A stretch of DNA of 64,000 nucleotides from Vreelandella songnenensis (GCF_003002925.1 NZ_PVTK01000001.1:434001-498000); one strand, 5' to 3'. Positions 1 to 10,095 are shown, counted from the first letter of the stretch. Program-made: numbers and translations. Notes: generated from the letters alone by a model not told the origin.

Positions 1-623
1 CAAGGCCCGAGTGGTTGAGTGTATCCAGGCGCTCACCGGACTCCATCACCCCGTAAATGCCCAGGCCGCCGGCAAGACACAGCAGCATGAGGGCGGCAGC
101 GACCATGGTGATCAGCTTGGCTTTCAGGCTGGTGACATTGAACCGCGCCCATAAACCGGCCAGCCCCTTACGGCGCAACGCCCCTTGTGCCAGCTTGTAG
201 CGTCGGGTGCTGCCTTTTTCGCGCAGTTCTGCATAAACCGGGGCAGCCTGCGCCACGGCTTCCGGCACCGCCTTGCGCCGTACGGAGGTATAACCCACTA
301 CCCGGTCGCCATCCTTGAGCGGCGCCACCGTTGCGTTGACCCAGTAGTAATCACCGTTCTTGCGCCGGTTCTTGACCAGCCCCTGCCAGGTACCCCCCGC
401 CTGAATGGTCTTCCAGAAATCTGCATAGGCGGCTTCAGGCATATCTGGATGACGCAGCAGGTTATGCGGTGCGCCAATAAGCTCCTCACGCGTATAGCCA
501 CTGACATCCACAAAGGTAGAATTGGCAAACGTCACCCGCCCCTTCAGATCAGAGCGTGAAATCAGCACGGCTTCATCACTCAGGACATATTCGCGCTGAG
601 TAACAGGTTGGTTGTTGCGCATG
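1..623 (-). CDS. Aer-type PAS-domain methyl-accepting chemotaxis protein, 3' end beyond window
   Basis: About 207 codons are present; the gene runs off the left edge, so the HAMP and signalling domains are not seen. The N-terminus (MRNNQPVTQREYVLSDEAVL) leads into a PAS domain at about residues 10-115 with the NLLRHPDMP and KNGDYYWVNA signatures of Aer-like redox or energy taxis receptors. In that family the PAS domain binds FAD; this is family knowledge, not shown here. A basic linker is followed by a hydrophobic segment (LITMVAAALMLLCLAGGLGI) at about residues 168-187, the first membrane anchor. The protein would sit in the inner membrane and signal through CheA/CheW. The start is the ATG at 621-623, the first in frame. 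It is the last gene of the minus-strand block after the lon terminator, so it probably has its own promoter. Confidence 0.88.
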
Positions 624-705
624 GGGATCCCCGGAAAGTTTCTAATTCTTTTTTATCAAACCCATTCTCGCTTTCTATCATGAAATTAAATTAACGAATA
701 GCTAT

Positions 706-733
706 GAAAAAACGCCGTACTTTCGTACGGCGT
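706..733 (-). terminator. Intrinsic terminator of lon
   Basis: The 9-bp stem ACGCCGTAC (712-720) pairs with GTACGGCGT (725-733) around a TTTC loop. On the minus strand it is followed at once by a run of six T. It lies about 45 bp past the lon stop codon. Confidence 0.85.
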
Positions 734-775
734 CGTATTGCAGCTCAGTGAAATGGCTTTAAAATTAGCAGACTA

Positions 776-3238
776 CTAATCCTTGAAGACCACCTTGGCC
801 ACATCCTGATAGCGATTGGCGAAATGCACCGTCATGCCTGCCTTTAGATACTCCGGCAGCTCGTCGTAATCGCGGCGGTTGGCTTCGGGCAGAATCACCT
901 CGAAGATATCGCTGCGCCGGGCGGCAATTACCTTCTCACGAATACCACCAACTGGCAGTACCTGACCTGTCAGCGTCAGCTCACCGGTCATCGCCAGAGG
1001 GCGGTTGATCGACTGGTGCTTGGCCAGCGAGAGCAGCGCTGTGGTCATGGTGACACCAGCGGAAGGCCCGTCCTTGGGTGTCGCGCCTTCCGGCACGTGC
1101 AGGTGTACAAAGGCAGAGTCGAAGAAGTCGGCATCGGCGCCATATTCCTGCAGATGGCCGAGTGTGTAGCTGTAGGCGATATTGGCTGACTCTTTCATGA
1201 CATCGCCCAGCTTGCCGGTCAGCTTGAAGCCGCGGTCCAGCGCATGCACCTTACCGGCTTCAATTGGCAGCGTCGCGCCGCCCATGGACGTCCAGGCAAG
1301 CCCGGTGACCACGCCTTCCCCCTTGAGCACTTTTTCCTTGCGAAAGATCGGCGCGCCCAGAAACTCTTCCAGGTTCTTGACCGAGATCTTGACGGTTTCG
1401 GGCTCCTCTTCAAGAAGCTTGACCGCCGCCTTGCGCACGATGCGATGCAGCTGTTTCTCAAGCTGACGCACACCGGCTTCCCGGGCATAACCATCGATGA
1501 CCTGCTTCAGCGCCGCATCGGAGAGATTGATGCGCTTCTTGGACAGGTTGTCACGCTTGAGTAGCTTGGGCCACAGGTGGTTCTTGGCGATGGCCAGCTT
1601 CTCTTCGGCGATATAGCCGGAAAGACGAATCTGCTCCATGCGGTCCAGAAGCGGGCCGGGGATCGAGTCCAGCGTGTTGGCCGTACAGATGAACAGCACC
1701 TTGGAAAGGTCCATCCGTACATCCAGATAGTGATCCAGGAAATCGACGTTCTGCTCGGGGTCGAGCACCTCGAGTAGCGCCGAGGCGGGGTCACCCTGGA
1801 ACGACTGACCGAGCTTGTCGATCTCATCGAGCATGATGACCGGGTTCTCGACTTCCACTTCCTTGAACGCCTGGACCAATTTGCCCGGCATGGCGCCGAC
1901 GTAGGTACGCCGGTGCCCCTTGATTTCCGCCTCATCGCGCATTCCGCCTACCGAGAAGCGATAGAACTCACGGCCCAGCGCTTCGGCAATCGAGCGGCCA
2001 ATAGAGGTTTTACCCACCCCGGGCGGGCCAACGAGTAGAACAATCGAGCCACCGACGTCGCCCTTGAACGTGCCTTCGGCCAGAAACTCGACGATGCGCT
2101 CTTTCACATCTTGCAGGCCGTCGTGGTCGCGGTTGAGCACGTCCCGGGCATGGCCCAGGTCAAGCTTGTCCTGGCTGGTCACGCCCCAAGGTAAAGAGGT
2201 CAGCCAATCCAGATAGTTGCGGGTGGTGCCGTACTCCGGCGAGCCGGTTTCCAGCACGCTGAGCTTGTTGAGCTCATCATCGATTCGCCCCTGCACCCGC
2301 TCGGGCACAACCAGCGATTCAAGGCGGTTTCTAAAGGTGTCGACGTCGTTTTCGCGGTCATCCTTGGAGATGCCCAACTCGCGCTGAATGACTTTCAGCT
2401 GCTCGCGCAGGAAGAACTCGCGCTGACGGTCCTGCATCTGTGCATTGACCTGCTCGCTGATCTCGCTTTGCAGTTGGGCAACGTCAATTTCCTTGCGCAG
2501 CAGCGGCAGCACCTTGTGCATTCGCTCGGCCACCGGCAGTGTCGCCAGCACGTCCTGAAGTTCTGGGCCCTTGGCGGAGGTGATCGCGGCGGCAAAATCG
2601 GTCAGCGGGCCGGGCTGGTGGGGGCTGAAGCGGTTGAGGTAGTGCTTGAGCTCTTCGCCGTAAAGCGGGTTGATCGGCAGCAGTTCCTTGATGCCGTTGA
2701 TGATCGCCATGGCGTAGGCACGGGTCTCTTCGTTCTCCGCATCCACCGGCTCTTTTGGATAGGTGACTTCCACCAGATAAGGTGGCTCCTTGGAAAGCCA
2801 GCGCTTTATCTGAAAGCGCTGCACGCCCTGGGCAATGAACTGGATCTGCTGATCCTCGCCCTTGAGCTTGTGCACTTTCACCGCGGTACCAATGGCCGGG
2901 AAGTCGTCGTGGTCGAGCGATTCCACCCCGCCCTCGCCTACAAAGGCAACGCCCAAGGTCTTGTGAGGCGTATTACCCACCCGGCGCATGGTCTCTTCCC
3001 AGCGTTCGCGGTTGATGACCAGCGGCTGTACCTGAGCGGGGAAAAAAGGGCGGTTATGAATAGGGAGAAGATAGATACGTTCGGGCAGCATATCGCTGGC
3101 GGGCACCAGCGAGTTGACCTTTTCGCCGTCGGAGCGATGCATCTGATCGTTTGCACCACTTCCCTCATGGGACGAATGGTCGTCTTCAGCCAGCCAGTCG
3201 AGATTATCGTGATCGCGGTCGTAATCCTGGTCGCTCAT
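776..3238 (-). CDS. lon: ATP-dependent protease Lon (LonA family)
   Basis: An 820-residue cytoplasmic AAA+ protease that degrades damaged proteins and regulators. In order it has an acidic N-terminal tail of about 40 residues, the Lon substrate-binding domain (about 50-250), a coiled linker (QREFFLREQLKVIQRELG), the AAA+ module with Walker A GPPGVGKTS near residue 404, sensor segments, and the C-terminal peptidase with PKDGPSAGV (catalytic Ser about 726) and IREKVIAA (catalytic Lys about 769). It is somewhat longer than E. coli Lon (784) because of the N-terminal tail. The start was set at ATG 3238, which has GGGAG six bases upstream; an in-frame ATG at 3250 lacks a good ribosome binding site. 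It stands alone and is closed by the terminator near 720. The tail suggests it may be one of two Lon paralogues, which cannot be tested here. Confidence 0.96.
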   Translation of the reverse strand: MSDQDYDRDHDNLDWLAEDDHSSHEGSGANDQMHRSDGEKVNSLVPASDMLPERIYLLPIHNRPFFPAQVQPLVINRERWEETMRRVGNTPHKTLGVAFVGEGGVESLDHDDFPAIGTAVKVHKLKGEDQQIQFIAQGVQRFQIKRWLSKEPPYLVEVTYPKEPVDAENEETRAYAMAIINGIKELLPINPLYGEELKHYLNRFSPHQPGPLTDFAAAITSAKGPELQDVLATLPVAERMHKVLPLLRKEIDVAQLQSEISEQVNAQMQDRQREFFLREQLKVIQRELGISKDDRENDVDTFRNRLESLVVPERVQGRIDDELNKLSVLETGSPEYGTTRNYLDWLTSLPWGVTSQDKLDLGHARDVLNRDHDGLQDVKERIVEFLAEGTFKGDVGGSIVLLVGPPGVGKTSIGRSIAEALGREFYRFSVGGMRDEAEIKGHRRTYVGAMPGKLVQAFKEVEVENPVIMLDEIDKLGQSFQGDPASALLEVLDPEQNVDFLDHYLDVRMDLSKVLFICTANTLDSIPGPLLDRMEQIRLSGYIAEEKLAIAKNHLWPKLLKRDNLSKKRINLSDAALKQVIDGYAREAGVRQLEKQLHRIVRKAAVKLLEEEPETVKISVKNLEEFLGAPIFRKEKVLKGEGVVTGLAWTSMGGATLPIEAGKVHALDRGFKLTGKLGDVMKESANIAYSYTLGHLQEYGADADFFDSAFVHLHVPEGATPKDGPSAGVTMTTALLSLAKHQSINRPLAMTGELTLTGQVLPVGGIREKVIAARRSDIFEVILPEANRRDYDELPEYLKAGMTVHFANRYQDVAKVVFKD

Positions 3239-3331
3239 GCGCACTCCCATAAACAGATATCGGCGGTCACGCCGCCTGTGACTGCCTATGGAATGTGGGC
3301 GCTGCGCTGAAACTTCAACCCTTGGGGCGCG

Positions 3332-4588
3332 CTATTGTGACCAGAGATCCGGCATGGGCCGGCCATTGACCCGCCAATCGCCGCGAATCACGTCAAACTG
3401 CAGCTCGCGGGTACCCAGCGGCAATCCAAGCCAGAGTGCTGCTACCGTGGGCGCGTCATGCCAGATGAAATCGCCGTCCAGGCGTTCAAACCAGCGCTCG
3501 CGGACTTCAGGCGATTCAAGGCGGGTGACACTGAGCTGGTCAAGCTTGCGGGCATCGAAGAACAGCGCCCCGTCGGCATCCAGCTGAATCCCCAGCAAGG
3601 GGCTTTCCAGGGCGACGGTAGACACATCCAGGCGCGGCGAATCGCTCAGCACTTGAAGCAGGTCCGGCTCGAGCCGGGCCAGCAGGCCCTCTGCCATGGG
3701 CAGGCTGGTATCTCCCCAGGCGGCTTCCTGACGTAGCCGTCGAATGGTCTGGCGGATGGCATCGGCATTCAGGCGCGAAAGCTCCATTTCAATACGCCCG
3801 TTGAGCAGCGGCGTATCCGGCGCCTCAGAAGGCACCATCATGTCCCCCATGATCAGCTCACCCTTGATGCGCAGCTCGCTCTCGTCCAGCACCATGTGGC
3901 TATGCAGGTTGAGCGGGGCCAGCTGAATCTCGTAGGCTGGATAGCGCAGCGTCAGAGCATCGATCTGCAGGTGGTCGCGCTGAGCGAAATGGTAGGCGTC
4001 GTCAATGTAGGTATAGCGGCTTTCCAGCAGCGCAGGCCCCAGCGTCAGTTGCGCCGCTCCATCGGTCAGCGCGAGCTGATCGAGCCGCAGGCGCAGGCGC
4101 CAGTCGCCAAACATGCCTTCCAGGCGCAGCCTTGCACCGCGCACTTCAAGCTCGCGCCCGCTTTGCTGAATGATGAAAGGGGCCAACGCAAGCTGTAGTT
4201 CGCTGCGCCCGCTCAGGGTGTGGTAACGCCCTTTCCAGCGCGGCGCCGATGCGGCGGTGACTTCACCCACGGCGCGCTGCAGGGCAGTATCCAGGCGGGG
4301 CAGAAAGGTGCCTTCCACATCGGTGCTCAGGATGCCGTGGCGGGCGTTATAGGTAAGCTCAAGGCGCCAGGGGCGGCCCAGCAAGGGAGAAAGCAGAAGC
4401 CGCCCTTGGGAACTTAACCAGCCCCGGCTACTCTCAGGACGGGTAACGCGCCATTCACCGCGCGCTTCCAGATCCTCGAGCGCCTGGCGCAGGCTGCGCT
4501 CAAACAGCACGCTGGACAGCAGTTGCCCTGCCATCCAGATAACGGCTATCGCCGCCAGAATAGGGACGATCAATCGTTCCTTGCGCAT
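3332..4588 (-). CDS. DUF945 (YdgA-like) family protein
   Basis: A 418-residue protein with one N-terminal membrane anchor (residues 7-24, LIVPILAAIAVIWMAGQL). A long periplasmic part follows, rich in beta-type repeats such as YNARHGILSTDVEGTFLP and LNGRIEMELSRLNADAI. This layout matches the DUF945/YdgA family, whose molecular role is poorly defined. AAGGAG five bases before ATG 4588 supports the start. It lies between lon and pgpA with gaps of about 90 and 110 bp, so it is probably its own transcription unit. The family call rests on overall pattern; no catalytic motif is visible. Confidence 0.75.
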   Translation of the reverse strand: MRKERLIVPILAAIAVIWMAGQLLSSVLFERSLRQALEDLEARGEWRVTRPESSRGWLSSQGRLLLSPLLGRPWRLELTYNARHGILSTDVEGTFLPRLDTALQRAVGEVTAASAPRWKGRYHTLSGRSELQLALAPFIIQQSGRELEVRGARLRLEGMFGDWRLRLRLDQLALTDGAAQLTLGPALLESRYTYIDDAYHFAQRDHLQIDALTLRYPAYEIQLAPLNLHSHMVLDESELRIKGELIMGDMMVPSEAPDTPLLNGRIEMELSRLNADAIRQTIRRLRQEAAWGDTSLPMAEGLLARLEPDLLQVLSDSPRLDVSTVALESPLLGIQLDADGALFFDARKLDQLSVTRLESPEVRERWFERLDGDFIWHDAPTVAALWLGLPLGTRELQFDVIRGDWRVNGRPMPDLWSQ

Positions 4589-4699
4589 GCCATCTCCTTG
4601 AGCAACCGCACCAGTAGGGAGTGATTTTGTCTTGGCGTTACCTGTCGTTATGTTTCAGCAGACCAAGGCCTGCTGGCGTTGATTATGCGATATGACGTC

Positions 4700-5173
4700 T
4701 TAGTGGAGCCAGTACCAGAGGTGCAGCGTACTCCAGGCGTAGATGCCTGCCATTACATCATCGATCATGATGCCAAAGCCACCGGCGACCCGCCGGTCTG
4801 CCCAACGGATGGGCCAGGGTTTGAACACATCGAAGATGCGGAACACGATAAAGCCCCACAGCGCCGCTTCCCAGGAAAACGGTACCGCGGCCATGGTGAT
4901 CCAGTAGCCCACGAACTCATCCCAGACAATGCCTGAATGGTCATGCACACCCAAGTCATGGGACGTTTTATCGCACAGCCACACGCCGACGACAAAAGCC
5001 ACCAGCACGATGCCCAGATACCAACCTAACGGCAGATCCGCCATCATCCAATAAAAAGGGATGGCGGCGAGCGTCCCGAACGTGCCCGGCGCCCAGGGCA
5101 CGGTACCACTGCCTAATCCAAACGCGAAAAAATGCGTTGGGCGACGCCACACACTTGATGGTGCACGGTTCAT
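4700..5173 (-). CDS. pgpA: Phosphatidylglycerophosphatase A
   Basis: A 157-residue inner-membrane enzyme that removes phosphate from phosphatidylglycerol phosphate to give phosphatidylglycerol. Visible family features are FGLGSGTVPWAPGTFGTLAAIP near the N-terminus, the acidic HDHSGIVWDEFVGYWI segment, and IRWADRRVAGGFGIMIDDVMAG near the C-terminus with conserved Asp residues. Three or four hydrophobic segments are present. The start codon overlaps the thiL stop by 4 bp, indicating translational coupling. thiL-pgpA is a common gammaproteobacterial order. Confidence 0.94.
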   Translation of the reverse strand: MNRAPSSVWRRPTHFFAFGLGSGTVPWAPGTFGTLAAIPFYWMMADLPLGWYLGIVLVAFVVGVWLCDKTSHDLGVHDHSGIVWDEFVGYWITMAAVPFSWEAALWGFIVFRIFDVFKPWPIRWADRRVAGGFGIMIDDVMAGIYAWSTLHLWYWLH

Positions 5174-6147
5174 GGCGTTCCCTCATTAAAATGCTGCCAA
5201 CCAGCGCGACCGCCAGAGGGTATGCCCTGCACACCCGGCGTCTCGCTGCAGTGGCCGATAACCGTCAATCCAAGCCCGAAACCGCTTAGCCGCTGCTGCG
5301 CCTCTTCGACCTTCTCGGGCGCCAGCGTCACCAGCAGCTCATAATCATCGCCACCGGAAAGCGCGGCCTGACGCGCGGCTTCACCACCCAGCGCTTCTTC
5401 AAGCCCTTGTGCCAGCGGCAACGCCTCGATATCCAGCACAGCGCCCACGCTTGAGGCATGACGAACATGGCCAAGATCCGCAAGCAGGCCATCTGAAATA
5501 TCGATGGCGGCTGAGGCGAGCCCTAAAAGCGCCTCGCCCGCCGCCAGCCGTGGTTCGGGCAGCAGATAACGCTGTAGCAGCGGATGCTCAAGGTGGCGTT
5601 CGCCACGCTGCCAGAGCGCAAGCCCGCCGGCACCGCCGCCCAGCTCCCCGGTCACGGCGATCACATCGCCAGGCCGGGCGCCATCACGGCGCAGGGCCTG
5701 GCCTTGAGGCGTCTCCCCCATCACCGTCACGCCAACGGTCAGTGCCCCTGAGGTCACGTCACCGCCGGCAAGCGTGGTGGCGTGACGCTGGCACAGGGTA
5801 TGAAACCCCTGACCAAAGCCTTCCATCCACGCATGCGTCGCGGCATCGTCGGCAAAGCGGCGCTGGTCAAGCGTCAGCGCCATGAAACACCAGCGCGACT
5901 TCGCCCCCATGGCCGCCAGGTCGCTCAGCGCCACCGCCAGTGCACGGTGGCCCACCGCAAATGCAGGGGCATCACCGGGAAAGTGAACATCGACTACCGA
6001 GGTATCCACGCTGACCGCCAGCTGATGACCCGCTTGAGGCACTAACAGGGCAGCGTCGTCGCCGCTGCCCAGTGCGACACCATCTGCCGCGTGTCGCGTA
6101 GGCGATGGCATCAGATAACGGCGAATCAAATCAAATTCGGCAAGCAC
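5170..6147 (-). CDS. thiL: Thiamine-monophosphate kinase
   Basis: A 325-residue cytoplasmic kinase that makes thiamine diphosphate from thiamine monophosphate and ATP. It shows the N-terminal EFDLIRRY signature, the metal- and nucleotide-binding GSGDDAALL region, AVGHRALAVALSDLAAMGA, LAGGDVTSG, and the C-terminal GGDDYELLVTL, all typical of ThiL. Its start follows nusB by 36 bp and its stop overlaps pgpA by 4 bp. It belongs to the nrdR-ribD-ribB-ribH-nusB-thiL-pgpA cluster of cofactor genes. Confidence 0.96.
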   Translation of the reverse strand: MLAEFDLIRRYLMPSPTRHAADGVALGSGDDAALLVPQAGHQLAVSVDTSVVDVHFPGDAPAFAVGHRALAVALSDLAAMGAKSRWCFMALTLDQRRFADDAATHAWMEGFGQGFHTLCQRHATTLAGGDVTSGALTVGVTVMGETPQGQALRRDGARPGDVIAVTGELGGGAGGLALWQRGERHLEHPLLQRYLLPEPRLAAGEALLGLASAAIDISDGLLADLGHVRHASSVGAVLDIEALPLAQGLEEALGGEAARQAALSGGDDYELLVTLAPEKVEEAQQRLSGFGLGLTVIGHCSETPGVQGIPSGGRAGWQHFNEGTP

Positions 6148-6183
6148 AAAGGCCCCTTAAACACAGTATCAGACGGCGCGCCG

Positions 6184-6687
6184 TTATAAACGGCGGGCGC
6201 TGACTTCGGCACTTCTCAAGCGGTTAGCCAGCTTGTCGAGAATGCCGTTTACGTATTTATGGCCGTCGGTGGCGCCAAACGACTTGGCAAGCTCAACACC
6301 TTCATTGATGACGACCCGGTAGGGTACTTCCATGCGCCGGGAAAGCTCGTAGGCACCCAGGCGAAGAATGGCAAGTTCCACCGCGTCCAGATCTTCCAGG
6401 CGGCGGTCTAGAAGCGGGGATATTTCCCGGTCGAGCTCGGCCTTGAAGCGCGCCGTGTTGTGCAGCAATTCATGGAAAAGCGCCTTGTCGGCAATCTCCA
6501 TGACCTTGACCCAGTTCTCATGATCTTCAAGATCATCATCGGCCACCTGGCTTCGAAACTCGGCCTCGACGCTTGTGATCGACTTGCCGGTCATCTGCCA
6601 CTGGTAGAGCCCCTGAACCGCCAGCTCGCGGGCCGCATGACGGCTCTGCTGGGCGGCGGACGGCTTACGCTCACGGCGTTCACTCAT
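6184..6687 (-). CDS. nusB: Transcription antitermination factor NusB
   Basis: A 167-residue all-helical RNA-binding factor that works with NusE (S10) in rRNA antitermination. Recognised from [42 protein letters not shown], and [30 protein letters not shown], the conserved NusB helices. It carries a 15-residue basic extension at the N-terminus. It overlaps the ribH stop by 4 bp; ribH-nusB is a classic pair. Confidence 0.96.
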   Translation of the reverse strand: MSERRERKPSAAQQSRHAARELAVQGLYQWQMTGKSITSVEAEFRSQVADDDLEDHENWVKVMEIADKALFHELLHNTARFKAELDREISPLLDRRLEDLDAVELAILRLGAYELSRRMEVPYRVVINEGVELAKSFGATDGHKYVNGILDKLANRLRSAEVSARRL

Positions 6688-7172
6688 TGTGAATCTCCTG
6701 CCGGTAACGCACGCAGCAGGGAAACCATTTCCATGGCGGCCATGGCGGCTTCGGTACCTTTATTGCCCGCCTTGGTACCAGCACGCTCGATTGCCTGCTC
6801 GATGGACTCGACGGTCAGTACGCCGTTGGCCACCGGGGTCTCGAACTCAAGCTGCAGCTGATTGATGGCAGTGTTGCAGCCACCCGCCACATATTCAAAA
6901 TGCGGGGTGCCGCCGCGAATCACCGCGCCAAGTGCGATGACCGCATCCGGCTTCATCACTTTCAGAACGCGCTTGACGGCCAGCGGCAGTTCCCAGGCGC
7001 CCGGTACGTGAACGAGATGAATGTTTTCGGCATCGACGCCATGGCGCGTCAGGCTGTCGATCGCGCCTTCCACCAGGCTATCCACTACGTGATGGTTGAA
7101 TCGTCCAACCACGATAACGTACCGACCATCGACGTCGACAAACGTACCTTCTACTTGAGAGAGGGATTGCAT
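6684..7172 (-). CDS. ribH: 6,7-dimethyl-8-ribityllumazine synthase
   Basis: A 162-residue enzyme that condenses 3,4-dihydroxybutanone 4-phosphate with the ribitylaminouracil to give the riboflavin precursor lumazine. Key segments are [57 protein letters not shown] and [19 protein letters not shown]. The start is taken as ATG 7172, with AGGA about 10 bases upstream and the ribB stop just before it. An in-frame extension to 7214 would lie inside ribB and is less likely. The upstream gene ribB makes one of its two substrates. Confidence 0.95.
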   Translation of the reverse strand: MQSLSQVEGTFVDVDGRYVIVVGRFNHHVVDSLVEGAIDSLTRHGVDAENIHLVHVPGAWELPLAVKRVLKVMKPDAVIALGAVIRGGTPHFEYVAGGCNTAINQLQLEFETPVANGVLTVESIEQAIERAGTKAGNKGTEAAMAAMEMVSLLRALPAGDSQ

Positions 7173-7176
7173 CAAT

Positions 7177-8343
7177 TTATTCCTGCTGAGAATTTGGCTC
7201 ATACGCCGTGTCATTGGGACCTACCAGCTCTATGACTTCAAGATCGAAGCCTGAAAGCGCTGAAAACTTCCACGGGGAGCTTAATAGCCGCATTTTCCCC
7301 ACGCCGAGATGGCGCAGAATCTGCGAGCCAGTACCAATCGTTAAATAGTTGCCCGTGCCATCGGAGTCGCTGGTGCGCGGCTGGCGCACACGATCCAGAA
7401 ACACGTCCAACTGGTCTTTCAAATCCTGATGCGGACGCCCGTCATCAATCAGCACCAGCACACCCGCGGGTGCGCTGGCGATCTCTTCCAGCGCCTGCTG
7501 GGCATTCCAGCGGCCCTGCTCACCCTTGTTCAGGCCCAGCACATCGCGCAGCGTGTCGGCCAGGTGAACGCGCACGGTCGTCGCCTGCTCGGGAGTGGGC
7601 TGGCCCTTGACCAGCGCCATGTGGTGCGCCCCCTGAATGCGGTCGCGAAACACGTGCAGGGCAAGCTCGCCCTGGGTCGTGGAAACCTCGGTGGTTTCCA
7701 CATGGTCTATCGTCTGCTCGTTGATGATCCGGTAGTGAATCAGGTCGGCAATGGTGCCGATCTTGATGTCGTGCTCGCGGGCAAACGCTTCAAGCTCGGG
7801 CCGGCGTGCCATGCTGCCGTCGTCGTTCATGATCTCGCAGATCACGCCGCTGGGGTCGCAGCCTGCCAGTGCCGCCAGGTCACAGGCGGCTTCGGTGTGG
7901 CCGGCGCGGCGCAGTACGCCACCAGGCTCGGCCATCAGCGGAAAGATATGCCCGGGCTGGACGATATCGGTCGGCTTGGCGTAGGGCGCGCAGGCGGCCT
8001 GAACGGTACGCGCCCGGTCAGCGGCAGAAATGCCCGTGGTCACGCCTTGGGTCGCTTCGATCGAAAGCGTGAACTTGGTGCCGAAACCTGAGCCGTTGTC
8101 ACGTACCATCAGCGGCAGATTGAGCTGCTCACAGCGCTCGCGCGTCATCGGCATGCAGATAAGGCCGCGCGCAAAACGCGCCATGAAGTTGATATGCTCA
8201 GCTTCGACCTTTTCGGCGGCCATGATGATATCGCCTTCATTCTCGCGATCCTCATCGTCCATGAGAATCACCATCTTGCCCTGGCGGATATCGTCCACCA
8301 GCTCGGCAATAGAGGCCAGGCCCCCAGAGGAGGTGTGCGCCAT
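7177..8343 (-). CDS. ribB: 3,4-dihydroxy-2-butanone-4-phosphate synthase with degenerate GTP-cyclohydrolase-II-like domain (RibBX type)
   Basis: A 388-residue protein. Residues 1-210 are a complete RibB domain: [16 protein letters not shown] (acidic metal ligands), [13 protein letters not shown] and [12 protein letters not shown]. It converts ribulose 5-phosphate to the four-carbon riboflavin precursor. The C-terminal part resembles GTP cyclohydrolase II (RibA) but lacks the zinc-binding cysteines expected there; [13 protein letters not shown] replaces the usual region with SECLTGD. Such RibB-X fusions are known in proteobacteria and are not thought to have RibA activity. I infer a separate ribA elsewhere. 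The start at 8343 (MAHTSSGG) was chosen because the upstream in-frame extension only translates the 15-bp repeats. Confidence 0.92.
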   Translation of the reverse strand: MAHTSSGGLASIAELVDDIRQGKMVILMDDEDRENEGDIIMAAEKVEAEHINFMARFARGLICMPMTRERCEQLNLPLMVRDNGSGFGTKFTLSIEATQGVTTGISAADRARTVQAACAPYAKPTDIVQPGHIFPLMAEPGGVLRRAGHTEAACDLAALAGCDPSGVICEIMNDDGSMARRPELEAFAREHDIKIGTIADLIHYRIINEQTIDHVETTEVSTTQGELALHVFRDRIQGAHHMALVKGQPTPEQATTVRVHLADTLRDVLGLNKGEQGRWNAQQALEEIASAPAGVLVLIDDGRPHQDLKDQLDVFLDRVRQPRTSDSDGTGNYLTIGTGSQILRHLGVGKMRLLSSPWKFSALSGFDLEVIELVGPNDTAYEPNSQQE

Positions 8344-8377
8344 GAAATCTCCCAAATATGTGTTCACACGGTCGGCG

Positions 8378-8422
8378 AAATTGACGACGACAAAATTGAC
8401 GACGCTGAAATTGACGACAGAG
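8378..8422. repeat. Three 15-bp direct repeats between ribD and ribB
   Basis: AAATTGACGAC occurs at 8378-8388, 8393-8403 and 8408-8418, exactly 15 bp apart, with variable 4-base tails. It fills the only real gap (8344-8444) in the riboflavin cluster, upstream of ribB on the minus strand. Read in the ribB direction each unit begins GTCGTCAATTT. It could be a regulator-binding array or slippage debris; nothing in the sequence decides this. Confidence 0.7.
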
Positions 8423-8444
8423 TACCCTGCTATTGCTGCGTGCG

Positions 8445-9605
8445 CTAGTCGGGCTGCGGGGTGGCGATAATACGCCAATCGCGGCCTACCGCGCGCATAT
8501 CGTGAATCGTCAAACGCCGCTGATCGGCCATGCGTGAAAGCCCGGGCAGTGCAAAAAGCGGCCTGGCTTCGCCGCCCAGCAGCGTAGGCGCGACAAATAG
8601 CTGCAGCTCATCCACCAGGCGTGCATCGAGCAGTGCACCGGCCAGCGTCGCGCCGGTTTCCACCAGAAGCTCGTTGACCTGCTCGTGTTCGGCAAGCCAG
8701 CCCAGCAGTTCCTCGAGCGGTAAACGCCCGTCCATGCCAGGCTCGAAAACGTGTATTTCGGCGCCGGCAGCGGTCAGCTTCTCGCGCTTTTCCGGTGAGT
8801 GATCCGGCGTGGTCATGACCAGCGTGCGGCCGGGTTCGCTCAGGCAGGCGGCAGCAAGCGGCAAACGCAGCCGGGTATCCAGAATTACCCGCAAAGGCTG
8901 GCGCAGCACAACGCTTTCGGCGTTATCCAGCTGCAGCTGCTCGGCACGCAGGGTCAGCCGCGAATCGTCCATGATGATGGATTCGACGCCGCTCAGAATC
9001 GCACTTGAGCGCGCCCGCAGGCGCTGCACGTGGCTGCGGGCCTCGGGCCCGGTTATCCACTGAGACTCGCCCGAGCCCATGGCCGTGCGGCCATCCAGAC
9101 TCATGGCCATCTTGAGACGTACAAACGGGCGCTTGTGCTGCATCCGGGCAATGAAACCCGGGTTCAGAGCGCGCGCGTCCTGCTCGAGAAGACCCACGCT
9201 GACTTCGATACCTGCCGCCCGAAGTAGCTCTATCCCCCTCCCGCTCACCTGCGGGTTAGGGTCCACCATGGCCACTATCACCCGTGCCACCTGGGCATTC
9301 TTGAGCGCTACTGCGCAGGGCCCGGTTCGTCCAGTGTGCGAGCAAGGCTCCAGCGTCACGTATGCCGTCGCGCCTCTGGCATGCTCACCGGCGGCGTTCA
9401 GCGCGTGAATTTCGGCATGCGGCTCGCCGGCTCGCCGGTGATACCCCTCGCCCACTACCCGCTCCGGCTGACCGGGTGGCTGCTGCACGATCACGCAGCC
9501 GACTCGCGGATTGGGGTCGGTGGTATAAAGCCCCTGGCGGGCAAGCGTCAATGCCCGCGCCATATGGCGGTGATCGGCTTCGCTGAACGCTGCCTCAAGA
9601 CTCAC
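8445..9605 (-). CDS. ribD: Bifunctional diaminohydroxyphosphoribosylaminopyrimidine deaminase / 5-amino-6-(5-phosphoribosylamino)uracil reductase
   Basis: A 386-residue two-domain riboflavin enzyme. The deaminase half has [21 protein letters not shown] and the zinc motif [13 protein letters not shown]. The NADPH reductase half has [28 protein letters not shown] and [25 protein letters not shown]. The start is the GTG at 9605, with AAGGAG eight bases upstream, overlapping the nrdR end by 11 bp. Upstream in-frame codons belong to the nrdR region. The nrdR-ribD order is common in gammaproteobacteria. Confidence 0.95.
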   Translation of the reverse strand: MSLEAAFSEADHRHMARALTLARQGLYTTDPNPRVGCVIVQQPPGQPERVVGEGYHRRAGEPHAEIHALNAAGEHARGATAYVTLEPCSHTGRTGPCAVALKNAQVARVIVAMVDPNPQVSGRGIELLRAAGIEVSVGLLEQDARALNPGFIARMQHKRPFVRLKMAMSLDGRTAMGSGESQWITGPEARSHVQRLRARSSAILSGVESIIMDDSRLTLRAEQLQLDNAESVVLRQPLRVILDTRLRLPLAAACLSEPGRTLVMTTPDHSPEKREKLTAAGAEIHVFEPGMDGRLPLEELLGWLAEHEQVNELLVETGATLAGALLDARLVDELQLFVAPTLLGGEARPLFALPGLSRMADQRRLTIHDMRAVGRDWRIIATPQPD

Positions 9606-10095
9606 TGGGCGGCTCCTTTTGCATGGCGGCCGACAGTTGACCGGGCTCTTGTGAGAGCCGGTCGATCTCGGCACGAAACTCGTCCAGGTCCTGGAACTTG
9701 CGGTATACCGAGGCAAACCGGATATAGGCAACCTGATCCAGATTCTTCAACGCCTGCATGACCGACTCACCGATATCGCGCGCGTTGATTTCACGGTCGC
9801 CCCGGGCGCGCAGGGTCTGGCGAATCCGCTCGACGGCGGCTTCAATGGCTTCGGCGCTGACCGGGCGCTTTTCCAGCGCCCGCACCATGCCGTCGCGCAG
9901 TTTGGCTTCGTTGAAGCTTTCCCGCGAGCCGTCGGATTTCACCACGCGAGGCATCAAGAGCTCGGCGGTTTCATAGGTCGTGAAGCGCTCGTGGCAGCTG
10001 GCGCACTGGCGACGCCGACGCACCTGATCACCTTCCGCTACCAGTCGCGAATCGGTCACTCGTGTATCGTTTGCACCACAAAAAGGGCAATGCAT
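9595..10095 (-). CDS. nrdR: Transcriptional repressor NrdR
   Basis: A 166-residue zinc-ribbon plus ATP-cone repressor of ribonucleotide reductase genes. It begins [18 protein letters not shown] with CxxC, has the second pair CASCHERF, and then an ATP-cone from about residue 45 ([20 protein letters not shown]). ATG 10095 is preferred over a TTG three codons upstream. It is the first gene of the minus-strand nrdR-rib-nusB-thiL-pgpA cluster, and its promoter should lie in 10096-10344. Confidence 0.95.
   Translation of the reverse strand: MHCPFCGANDTRVTDSRLVAEGDQVRRRRQCASCHERFTTYETAELLMPRVVKSDGSRESFNEAKLRDGMVRALEKRPVSAEAIEAAVERIRQTLRARGDREINARDIGESVMQALKNLDQVAYIRFASVYRKFQDLDEFRAEIDRLSQEPGQLSAAMQKEPPSES

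Noticed and set aside
7173..8444. FMN riboswitch in the riboflavin cluster
   Set aside because: The gaps are too short and the conserved FMN-element sequences are absent.
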